A stretch of 64,000 nt of DNA. It comes from Sabethes cyaneus. Lineage: Eukaryota > Arthropoda > Insecta > Diptera > Culicidae. The stretch's first letter is position 1; each line of letters opens with the position of its first letter. A program made the position numbers and the translations under genes. The notes beneath the pieces were generated by a model that ran no database searches, was not told the origin of the DNA, and saw only the letters and a list, made by a program, of their open reading frames with translations. This document shows, piece after piece, positions 33,390 through 42,942 of this stretch. The stretch spans positions 24,186,768-24,250,767 of the forward strand of contig NC_071355.1 of NCBI RefSeq assembly GCF_943734655.1, read 5' to 3'.

Positions 33390-33595
33390 GACTCGAAAGC
33401 TGCCTGTCCGATGTGTCACCAACGAAAGCCGCTGAACGACTGACGATGCGCAGTAAATGGCATAGCAGCCAAAACCATACCGTTCACTGGCGGGTGAGTC
33501 GATGTATTCTTCGGTTTGTTGGCGTCTCGCTTGGTGAATTTAGATGTCTTCGTTGCCTTATCCGGGGAAGCAGCAACAGCTGAAGCTCAACAATT
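33390..33595 (-). pseudogene. Histone H1-like N-terminal fragment
   Basis: H1 is the linker histone that binds DNA between nucleosomes. On the minus strand the frame reads ASAVAASPDKATKTSKFTKR followed by a lysine/proline stretch, then THPPVNGMVLAAM. This is the basic Ala/Lys-rich tail followed by the start of the globular domain (H-P-P-x-x-x-M-V-x-A-A-I) of insect H1. After that the frame loses similarity, apart from a possible trace (LVTHRTGSFRV) of the later K-G-T-G-A-S-G-S-F-K block. It is a decayed partial copy; H2A-like sequence follows within about 80 bases. Confidence 0.75.
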
Positions 33596-33779
33596 TTCGA
33601 TCGGATTCTATAGAGTAGCATTGGGCGATACTGTATCTGTATCGAAAAAATCGATACTTTTGAGCCGATACATCGATATTTTGGATCGATACTGAGTGTC
33701 CCGATACCGGCCAGTATCGATGCTAAAACGACGATATTTGTATCGATACCTTTATAGTAAATGCTAGGGAAACTAAAAT

Positions 33780-34330
33780 ACTTTACTTTACTTTATTTCA
33801 CCTGCATAACAATGTTCCGCCAACAAACTCGATCCATGGCTGTCCTCCTTCAATTTCTCGAATGTCCCACACTTTCCAGGACTTGCTCCATATGGTCTAA
33901 CCGTCAAGCACGCTGCGTACCTCTGCGCCTGGTATCAACCGAATTCATCCGAGGCAAACATCATTTTTACGGGATTGTTTTCCGGCATTCTCACATGTCC
34001 CGGCCATTGTACTCTTCCAGCCTCAGCAACTTTCTGAATACTGGGTTGGCCGAAAAGCTGCTCCAGTTTGTGGTTCATGTTTTTCATCCATAGACCGTAC
34101 TCACATACACCACCAAAGATAATCCTAAGCACACGACGTCCAAAAGTGACCAGTCTCCGTCGAGCATTGTCCACGTTTTGTGCCCGTAGACTATCGGTCT
34201 TATTTGCGCTTTGTACATGGTACATTTGGTACAGGGATGAAGCTTGCCAGATTTTAGGGTCTTGTAGAATCCGTAGTAAGCACGACTTCCGGCAAGAATA
34301 CCTCTGCGTATTTCTCTGCTGCAGATGTTA
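33780..34330 (-). pseudogene. RT C-terminal fragment
   Basis: The minus-strand frame reads RRVLRIIFGGVCEYGLWMKN, then NHKLEQLFGQPSIQKVAEAG, then RVQWPGHVRM and NNPVKMMFASD. After a frame change it continues with TRRRGTQRA and RLDHMEQ. These are the post-RT C-terminal blocks (E-R-K-x-L-R-x-I-x-G, G-x-x-x-W-x-G-H, R-W-x-D-x-V) found in many insect non-LTR elements. The RT core is absent, and stops and frame shifts make it a relic. It lies inside the hAT element at 33616-35969. Confidence 0.85.
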
Positions 34331-34424
34331 TCCGACCACCTCGAACTCGTAGAAATTAAAATAAGAGGTGTACCTAATTAATGCGGCAGCTAATTTTTTT
34401 TTCGATAAATAAACTCTGCAAAAA

Positions 34425-35100
34425 TAGATGCATTCCTAGTTCCAGTCTTAAATCAAATTTTAAGTAAAACTTCAATTTCAATTTTAAATCTAATTTAAAG
34501 TCGGATTTCTTGGGTGATGTAAAAAAATCAAATTCAATTTCAAATCCTATTTCAAGTCCAATTATAAGTCCGATTTAACTCCAATTTCTGGCAAAGTTGT
34601 AAGTATAATTTCTAGTTAAATTTATCATCCAATTCACTATTAGTTACTAGTAAAATTTTAAATTCTTTATTATGTCCTATTTCAAGTTCAATTTCATGTC
34701 TCATTATAAGTCCTGTTTCATGTGTAATTTGAAGTCCAATTTATATATTCTAGTCTGAATTGGTCCAAACTTGAGTTTAACTTCGCGTCCAATTTTAAGT
34801 GTGATTTGAAGTCCAAATCCAAGTTCCACTTCAAGTTTAATTTTAAGTTAAATTTAAAGTCTTACTTCCAACTCAATTTAAAGTAAAGATTCAAGTTGAA
34901 ATTGATTCAAACTGAAGTCCAATATCATTTGATTATCAATAACAATTTGAAGTACAATTTTAAGCATAATGCCATGCTCAATTCTAAGTTAAATTTCAGT
35001 TCCCATTTCAAGTTCAATATCAAGTTTAATTTCAGGTTCAATTTTAAGTAAAATTTCAAGTGCAATTCCAGCTCCGATTTTAAAATTAATTTCAAATGCG
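34425..35100. repeat. Degenerate satellite of aatttcaagtcc-type units
   Basis: About 50 imperfect 12-14-base units (tttcaagtccaattt, ttaagttcaatttc and variants) run through this interval. The same word family fills 58895-59485. Confidence 0.85.
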
Positions 35101-35264
35101 ATCAATTAGACAACTCGCAAGTTGCTGAGTGAAGCTCTGCTTTCCTCAATGGAGGTAGCTATCTTGGCACTCGAAGATGGATGTGGTTGGATACGCTAGA
35201 CCGTCAATGAAGCCGCAACTGCGTTGTTAAGTGAAGAAACCCTGAGTGCATGAAATGACTTTTG

Positions 35265-35440
35265 ACGGAGATGAACTGGAAGGGGTTGATGAATTCATAA
35301 ATTAGGGATCTCTGTCAACCGCCGTCAATCATACGAGTAAGCAGATTCAACAACGCATTCTAGCTAAGTCAGGTCTACTTTTCCCTTCGTAAGTCATTTA
35401 GATCAAGGAGCATAAACCGTACGCAAAATATAAAAGCATT
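35265..35440 (+). pseudogene. RT post-palm fragment
   Basis: The plus-strand frame reads LEGVDEFIN, a stop, then GSLSTAVNHTSKQIQQRIL and AKSGLLFPS. This matches the connection block (V-x-x-F-x-Y-L-G-S-x-V-T-A-D-N-x-T-S-K-E-I-x-x-R-I) of the same RT family as at 41608 and 45727. It is in opposite orientation to the C-terminal fragment at 33780-34330, so it is a separate or rearranged piece. Confidence 0.75.
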
Positions 35441-35977
35441 TGCTAGCGCTTGGCTGAGTGGTCGATTTCTGGTCGGCCCGGCCGGTTTTTCACTTGCAAA
35501 GCCGGTCACCGATCAATCTGGCAAAAAGTCGGTTTACCAACTTAAGAAAACGGATTTGTACTTTTTGTCCGATTTTTAAAATTTATTTTTCATTTCCATC
35601 ATTCCACTAGATTTTCTAATAAATTTTGTAGCAATCCTGACCAATTCGTTGCAGTTTCCGGTCAAAAGAGTTTAAAACCGCAGGCCTGACCAGTCCGACA
35701 TCAGCTATTATTTCGTTCCTAACGAGATTTCGTATGAGAACGAAAGAGAATCAAGAGTAGTAAAAGCACACGCATATAATTTTCTAAAAAATTAAGCTAA
35801 ATAATAAACAAAAGTGTGGTTTTCGTTGCACCCTGTCAGTGTATCGATACCGATATCGATACCACTGGTATCGATACTTGCCGCCCGATATTTCAACAGG
35901 ATCGATACCTTTACAAAAATTGTATCGATATTCGAATATCGATGCTTTTCGCAGTATCGCCCAATGCTACTATAGAG

Positions 35978-36510
35978 CGTTAAATACAATCATAAGGAAG
36001 CTTAACCCATAGCTTATATCGTATATATTTCTGTCATCCGTGCTAGGGAAGCACTGACGTGGGAAGGCAAAAAAAAACAAACATGGATCAATTTTCCATT
36101 GACGCGCATTGAAAATCAATATTTTTCTATATTTTCAATATTTTCCAAATCGATTTTCCGATCAGTTGGTGTAAATATCTTGTAAATCTATTGAAAATGG
36201 ACTGAATTATAAGCCGAAGTGTGAAAACGCATTTCTACTTTGATGACGTCATTTCCAACAACCAATCACGAAGCGAGAATTTTGGTAAAACATAGTTCAG
36301 TATTTTCAATTTTTCAATAGTTCAGCATCAAGAATCCATACTTTTCTTCATTTGGGCCAATTCTTAGAAGATTTTCCAATCGATTGGTGTAAGAATATTG
36401 AAAATCGATCGGAAAACCGCTGAGCTATTAGCGCTCAAAACATTTTTCGTGACGCTCGCATTTTTCGATTTTTTGGAATGACACCCTATCTCAAAACTTG
36501 CCGTAAGACG
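35978..36510. other. No gene; internally repetitive cgattttcc/gaaaatcg words
   Basis: Repeated words such as tcgattttccgatcag, ttttccaatcgattggtgta and ttgaaaatcgatcggaaaac occur in both orientations between about 36090 and 36420. They suggest a decayed inverted-repeat element whose ends I could not define. No coding. Confidence 0.4.
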
Positions 36511-36512
36511 TA

Positions 36513-36889
36513 CCCAGCTAGCACCAACTCGTATATCAATGTACGAAAACTATCGTAAATATCTCCTACCAAACTCGAAATCGTAACTAAAGCTGGATAA
36601 AGTGGCATCAAGTTGATTTTCCGTCGTATATAATGATAATGACTGACATACATACGATTTTCAGCACAAAATCGTAGAGTAGTACGGAGCGAATCGCGCT
36701 TAATCGGATATTATCGTATATAAATACTTATATAGTCGTAATGGTCAAAATTATTCGTAATCACGTATATCGCCTCCAAAATAGTACGGATATGCCAATT
36801 TTGCGCATGAAATACGATTTATTTAGCATGTATATCTGTACGTAATGCTGATTTTTACCTTATTTATACATATGAAAATGCTAGCTGGG
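36513..36889. mobile_element. CCCAGCTAGCA MITE, complete copy
   Basis: The ends cccagctagca and tgctagctggg are inverted, and TA flanks both sides (36511-36512, 36890-36891). The truncated copy at 28250-28595 is inverted relative to it. The 377 bp are non-coding. Confidence 0.88.
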
Positions 36890-36891
36890 TA

Positions 36892-38215
36892 GTCCTACGT
36901 TAAAAGGAAGCAATACTATGTAATTAAAAAGTTATACTGTTCAGTTTTCTTTGTAGATTGTATTGTAGAAATATTACTAGTAGGTATAACATATTAGCGT
37001 AATAACTAATGTAAACGGTCTACTATTATTTGACGACTAAATAAATAAAAAAATAACACATTCTGATGTTATAACACATTATGTGACAAATCTAAAATAA
37101 ACTAATTAGGAACAACAGCAGAATATATATATAGCACATCTATCTAATTTTCTCCGAGCCAAACTGGCAGTTTAAAGGTTCCAGAATGTCCAAAAGGCAA
37201 ACAAGAGATCTGGTTTGAGTACTTTAAAGGCACAACTTGTGTCGGACTGTAACACTGTTGTCGAGTTGTCTCCAACATCTCCCCCTTTCGATACAGATCT
37301 TAACGAAACCCTGAGGCGCCTTTCGAATTCTGGAAAATTAACGAGGAAGAGTAACCACCGGTTCCTATCTCGATTGCCGACTCAAACTCGGATGATTTTG
37401 CTAACGATGCAGATGACATCGGAGCAGCCAGAAAATTTGCAACTGTTTTCAAAAACGGATCGTGTTGCGGACTTCCAAGATTTGTCCAAGACTAAAAGAG
37501 TTGTAGTTGGTTGTAAGAACGCCAAAAAAACATGAACCCAGAGTGACGCCAAGTGCTGATAAATTTACAGGTTTACACTCGGTTGATTCGGGTGAAGCTC
37601 AAGGGCCCTCAACAATATTCAGGCTGTTGCAATTCCTTTGCAACTCTGTTGCAATTTCGTAGCAACTCTGTTGTGTAAAGGAAAATTTTTCAACGTTATC
37701 AGTTTGAAGCAGCCATTGTAAAACAGTCAAGCAAGTTGCAACTACGCTTAGTGCTTTATTCGTACTGTCAGCTTCACCCCGGAGCAAAGAAATAGGACAT
37801 CGTGGGATACTTCGTGTCCGCCGGTACAAAACAGTCTCTCTCTCTCTTCTGGAGAAACGAAAGCATCGAACTGCCGCCTGGTTCCGGTCGTTCGATAGTG
37901 CTGCATGTTTACGGGCGGAAGAAACTGAAAAAGAAGACCGATAACAAGGTGCGGCCTCATCGTCCCGCGTCTTAGGCCGGGATGTCGGAGTAACCGGTCA
38001 AACGGCAAAGAAATACTTGGCCAGAATGGCGATTTCTACACGTAAGCGTTAGTAGCTTTCTAATATACTAAAATATCTTTTTAGACGGATGGGCCCCGCT
38101 TCATTCCGCTTAATGTCACACTTTACCGCACTTTTCTCATAACTATTTTTCTTGATTATATTTGAAGGAAGTTAGTATGTTTTTGAATCAAAACAACTTC
38201 TGATACATTTGAGAT
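36892..38215. other. No gene recognised
   Basis: Two overlapping stretches have moderately long frames (37215-37535 plus, 106 codons; 37748-38008 minus, 86 codons). Neither translation shows a family motif. A local duplication with gttgcaatt/gcaactctgttg words lies at 37625-37675. I see no evidence for an active gene. Confidence 0.4.
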
Positions 38216-39291
38216 CCCAAGTAACATTTTGAGTTTGATTTTGATTTTGAACTTAGTAGAATCAAGCCATTCGATGTCAAATGACTTTAGCATGGGTTTA
38301 TTCTCAGGCCCCTCCATATACCCTTCCTTCATGCTGAATTCTATATATTTACCCATACAGTGGACTCTCGAAAAAGTTAATCGATTGGGGAATGGGTCGA
38401 TTAACTTTTCCGAAATATTAACTTTTCTGAGTAGTCCTAAAAATCATTGAAAATGATAAATACAAAGGCGAAAATGCATTCCAGGATATAGGGTACACAT
38501 TTTTATGTATTTAGAAGTTCTAATGAAAAGAAATATGTAGTAAGATCTTTATAAAATAATACTTAGTTCCTTTCAGTAAGTTTAAAATAGTCGGTTCACT
38601 AGTTTACTTTTGTTTTTTCGTAGTGTGCGACTACGTTTTGATAATGTTCGAGCTTATTTTTAGTTCCTTCTTTTGCATTTAAAATTCAATCTGAGTTTGC
38701 GCTTTTCCAGTATGTTATCAATAATCCTGAAGTAACTATGTGCCTGTATTGAACTATTGTTGGAACTGTCCGGTACAAGAGTTTAATTTAATCCCAGTTA
38801 TGATGCGACTCTGTATGAAACTGTGGAAAGCCGGCAATAAACCGAAAAATGAGAAATAAAGATAGAAGGTAAACACACGTGTGTGGACGAACGCTTGGAC
38901 AACCAATAAATTCAAACTCTCAGAAAAGTTAAGGCAAAAATTAACTTTTTAGAGCGTTGCATGAGAGCTGATATTCGCTTAACTTTTCTGAACAATTAAC
39001 TTTTTAGAGAGTTAATTTTTCCGAGAGTCTACTGTACACACAAGCACGCATAAAACTTAATAAGCATATCGCTCATTCAATAGCGATTATAGCTAAAAGA
39101 AATGCAGTGCAGCTCATACAGCAAACACCCGAGCGATATTACAATAGATCAACTATACTGGTCGCAGTAATGAGTCCACACATGAAAAAAAACATTTTGA
39201 GTTTTATTACACTCTTATAATGGTATTTATGAAGTATTTTAGTCATAAAAACAATCATAAGAGGGTAATAAAACTTCCAATGTTACTTGGG
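38216..39291. mobile_element. CCCAAGTAAC-family element carrying a nested TA element
   Basis: The ends cccaagtaacat and atgttacttggg are inverted, with at on both sides. Without the nested insert (38358-39034) the element is about 400 bp. The near-terminal segment with ataataaaact/agtttgatt words is shared with the copies at 1-50, 9758 and 54428. Confidence 0.82.
38358..39034. mobile_element. TA-flanked inverted-repeat element
   Basis: The left end cagtggactctcgaaaaagt and the right end's reverse complement cagtagactctcggaaaaat are terminal inverted repeats. TA duplications flank both sides (38356-38357, 39035-39036). The word ttaactttt recurs near both ends. No transposase is visible. This is probably a Tc1/mariner-type non-autonomous element. 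Confidence 0.83.
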
Positions 39292-39406
39292 ATTTGACCT
39301 AAATGATTCAACGACGGTTACTTTCTCTCTATCAATTTTCGTTCTTGATTATTTTTGCGTCTTTCATCTTTCATTTTTAAAAGAACGAAAAACAACTAAT
39401 AGACAA

Positions 39407-39946
39407 TATTTTTTTTTTTAAAACGATGATTCTACAATTGATGAAGGGACGGTAAGGGAAAGTAATGAAGAAGGATTTTTTCGGAAATGAAGGGGAAGGG
39501 TGGAAAGGAAGGGGGGGGGGTAATAGGTAGCTATGGTTAACAAGTTGTCGTTGTGACTCCTATCTTTTGTCCAATGCTGGAAGGTGCATGGGTCGAACCA
39601 AGCTGTAATCAGAGATTATAACCGGATTTGAACCCACAACACCTGCCAGGGCGTGTCGCTCACTGGTACCCGTGTACCTTTGAACCACAGAGGCGCTGGA
39701 CAAAAGAAGTCTGCACAACCCCCCTTATTAACCATAGCGCGACATGGGTTGGTCTATTTTTAGACACACAATTGTGCCTCTTCCTTCACCTACTGTAGAA
39801 ACCACCGACCGAGAAGTTTAATCTAACGTCCCCCCCCCCTTCCTTTCCACCCTTCCCCTTCATTCCCGAAAAAATCCTTCTTCATTACTTTCCCTTACCG
39901 TCCCTTCATCAATTGTAGAATCATCGTTTCAAAAAAAAAAAAATAT
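39407..39946. repeat. Inverted pair of SINE-like sequences
   Basis: Arms of about 115 bases (39407-39520 and 39830-39946) are near-perfect inverted copies, each ending outward in an A/T-run (tttttttttttta and aaaaaaaaaaaa). The half on the minus strand has a tRNA-like head: an A-box-like cctttgaacca (39676-39686) and a B-box-like ggatttgaacc (39624-39634), read in reverse. The sequence aactaatagac occurs just outside on the left (39394-39404) and again at about 40003-40014, possibly a target duplication. Two SINE insertions in opposite orientation, or one rearranged copy, would explain it. Confidence 0.7.
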
Positions 39947-39949
39947 TAA

Positions 39950-41100
39950 TATATGCCTGACCGCATTTCAAGGTCATGACTAAAAGTCACGAGTTTGGTC
40001 AAACTAATAGACGTTAAAAAGACAACAAATAAACGACTGCAAAAGGCAACAGACACATAACACATATCAAAAATGTCGAAAAATTAAACACAAAACAAGC
40101 ATTTGCCATTCTGGCATCTTTACATCGTATTTATGTCACTTACTAGCGATTTTTATCATTTTTTGTCGTTTTCCATCGCGAATTTGGTTGCTCTTTATGA
40201 CGTCTTTTTCTCGTCATTTGTAACCTGTTTTGACATTTCTTGATGCTGTTTTGCCTTTTCCATGCTCTCTTCATCGCCTTGTCTGCTTATATTTACAGTT
40301 TTTTTTGTAGTTCATTATTGTCATACTGACATAATTATAGCGTCATCGTAGTTTTGTCGTCTTTTGTTTTTTCATCGTTCTGTCATCACTTTTTTGTCAT
40401 CTTTTGGTTGTCGTTTCGCAGTCTCTTGATCATCTTTTGGCCAATTATTTGCTGTCTATTCATCGTTCTTTGGTCGACTTTTCGTCATCTTACAGTTGTC
40501 TTTTTGAAGCCTTTTTGATGCCTTTTCGCCGTCTTTTGTTACCTCTCAATCATATTTTTGTCGTCTTTTCATGTATTTTCGTCGTCTGCATGTCATTGTT
40601 TTGAAGTCTGTCTTGACATTTTTAGGCTTTTTCCTGCGGGTTTTGGCCGTTTTGTCGTCTTTTCTGTTACTATTTGTAACGTCTTTTTATAATATTTTAC
40701 CTTTGTTTTTGCTATTTTTACATTGTCGTTGTGTCATCGTTTCGCAGTTTTGTTTTGTTGTCTTTTTGTCAATTTTTTGCCACTTTTTCTTCTTTCAATG
40801 CAGTGTCAAGACAACCAAAATGTTGTCTTTTTACTGCCTTTTATTCATGCTTTCGTCGTCTTTGTGTCCTATGTTCGTCATTTTTCCGTGGTTTTTTCAC
40901 AGTCATTTCGCCATGGTTTTTGTTTTTTCCCGGTGTATTGATATCTTTCATGGTATTTTCATGTTATTTCCATCGTATTTTTGTCGTTTTTCGTCAGTTT
41001 TTAATCGTATTTTCGTAATTTTTTCGTTATCATTTCTTTACATTTTTGTCGTCTATTCACCGTATCTTTGCTATCTGTTCTTCGTATTCTAGTGATCTTT
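39950..41100. repeat. T-rich degenerate repeat of ttttgtcgtc type
   Basis: From about 40120 on, words such as tttttgtcgtcttt, tcatcttttgg and tcgtcattttt recur without fixed phase. The long open frames here (40571-41092, 173 codons, Phe/Leu/Val-rich) are products of this composition and are not genes. Confidence 0.8.
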
Positions 41101-41164
41101 ACTGAAGGCTAAAATCTTCAACAATTTTTATTAATGGCGTAAAAAGCGTAAAATTAATTAATGC

Positions 41165-42170
41165 ATATAGGACCATTCGTTCAATGGTTAAGAACCGCTA
41201 GCAACGGAACTTCACTGGATAATTTCATGGATTTGGGAGGAGGAGAAACTACGCACTCTAGAATCCAATCAAATCTCGCACAGAGTTGCAGCAAGGGGAT
41301 GGACTGTGCTGTATGTTATTCAGCATCGCTATTGAAGATGTGATTCGGCGAGCGGGCGTCAAAATGGGAGGAATGATCTTCACCAAGGGTAGCCAACTCC
41401 TAGCCTTCGCAGACGTCCTCGATATCATAACTATAAACTTTGGGACGGCGGAAGTATACGCCAGACTAAAACGGAGACTAGGAGGATTGAGTTACAAATC
41501 AACTGGTCGAAAACCAAATATATGGTAGGTAGAGATTCTAGAGAAAACAACGTATGTCTTCTTGTGGGCAGTTCCAGAGACTGCAAATAGTTGATGAGTT
41601 CGAATAATTGAGATCTCTGGTTACCGCCGACAATAATACGAGTAAAGAGATTCGACGGCGCTTTCAAGCTGGAGGTCGAGCCTACTTTTCCATTCGCAAC
41701 ACGCTTCGATCAAGGAGAATATACCGCCGGACTAAACTGACGATATACAAAACGCTAATCAGACCAGTAGTCCTCTTGGACAGTAACTTGCTTGAGGAAG
41801 ACATACGTGCACTAGCCGTATTTGAACGAAAGGTGTTTCGGACTGTTGTTTGCGGAGTACAAATGGACAGCGGAGAGTGACGTAGGCCTACGAGCCACGA
41901 GTTGCAGGCTCCACTTGGAGAAATTTTCGTCGTACACTTGGCGAAAGTTGGAAGACTACGGCGAGCCGGTCACGTCGCAAGGATACTGGACGATTGCGCA
42001 GTGGAATCCGTTCTCTTAAAGAACCCCATCGGCACCAGGAATAGAGAAACCCAACATGCTAGATGGCTCGACCAGGTTGAAGCCGACTCGCGTGTGTCAA
42101 GACGCGCAACGATTTGGTAACGAGTACAGTGGAGAGGAATTCTCCACTGGTGGTCAGCGAAAATGAAGAA
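41165..42170 (+). pseudogene. RT fragment from palm to C-terminus, broken
   Basis: After a trace of the RT start (FHGFGRRR region), an internal deletion leads to LQQGDGLCCMLFSIAIED (QGD block), then MIFTKGSQLLAFADVLDII. The catalytic box reads FADV instead of FADD. After frameshifts come SLVTADNNTSKEIRRRFQAG, IRPVVLLDSNLLEEDIRALA, VFERKVFRTVVCGVQM, then GRLRRAGHVARILDD and QHARWLDQVEADSR. The order of blocks is that of an intact non-LTR RT tail, but it is spread over at least three frames. It is the longest colinear relic of this RT family in the window. Confidence 0.88.
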
Positions 42171-42595
42171 TATCATGCCATCTACACAACGGACGTCGCA
42201 AACTACAAATACCACGACTTTATATGTAGATAGTAGATCATAATTGCCCAAGTACATTATCTCTACTATACAATTTTTGCAGGTCGATCGCGTCGATAAC
42301 GGTGCTACACAATAACCGTGCATCAAATGCGTTCTGGTGCACAACGTGCTACGAATATGCTATCGTACAGAATACAAAACATTCGTTTGCTGCAGAAAAT
42401 AAGGATACGAATGTTTTTAAATGGTATGATTTTTTCTAAAAAAATACGAATTTATGTTCTCAGAGAATTTGGAGAAGTTTCCGAGTATCAAGTTCGTTTA
42501 TCAATAATGACATTTGATAGGAGGTGCTTTTCTCCAGTATGTAATTCCGTCTGAATAACAGGTTATGTGAAAATTATATTTGAAATTAGAATAAG
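42171..42595. other. No gene recognised
   Basis: AT-rich sequence without supported features. Confidence 0.4.
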
Positions 42596-42603
42596 GTTGG
42601 ATC

Positions 42604-42934
42604 CACGATCACTTTGACTTAATTCAGATTCATTTGATAGTATCATCTCAGCCAAGCAACATTTGACAAAGTTTTATATGGGACATTTGTAGAATTAGTT
42701 ATTCTCTATAATTTTGCTGAATTAAGTTTTGCTGTATCTTTTGTACTTACGGTGCTACAATGTTAGTAGCTCATAAGTGGCTACTAATGAGCTACAACCC
42801 AATTTTATTCAGAAAAGTTGTAGGTAATAATTAGTTCTTCAATCGTCCCATATGTAACTTTTTCAAATTTTTCTTGATTGAGACGGTACTGTCGAATTAA
42901 TGTGTATTGAATCAAAGTGATTGTGCCATGCCTG
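42604..42934. mobile_element. Palindromic hAT-like MITE (copy 3)
   Basis: Inverted arms match copy 1 at 16015-16408 (ttcatttgatagtatcatct on the left, inverse near 42880; ttgctgtatcttttgtactt at 42728). The 8-base sequence gttggatc flanks it exactly (42596-42603, 42935-42942). The right end is cctg; the left end has lost part of the caggg terminus. Confidence 0.87.
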
Positions 42935-42942
42935 GTTGGATC

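Larger units (their letters stand above)
33616..35969. mobile_element. hAT element with TATCGATA-rich ends
   Basis: Both ends begin tagcattgggcgatactg (18 identical bases, inverted). The 8-base sequence ctatagag flanks the element exactly (33608-33615, 35970-35977). The terminal 130 bases on each side are packed with tatcgata and similar words, like subterminal transposase-binding repeats of hAT elements. The 8-bp duplication supports hAT. Inside are RT fragments and an AT-rich degenerate repeat, and no transposase was recognised. Confidence 0.88.

Noticed and set aside
37215..37535. 106-codon open frame, plus strand, considered as a gag-like or ORF1-like piece
   Set aside because: No zinc-knuckle or other gag motif could be found, and no flanking element ends.
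40571..41092. 173-codon Phe/Leu/Val-rich frame that looks like a membrane protein
   Set aside because: Direct translation of the T-rich degenerate repeat; neighbouring frames are equally open and similar.
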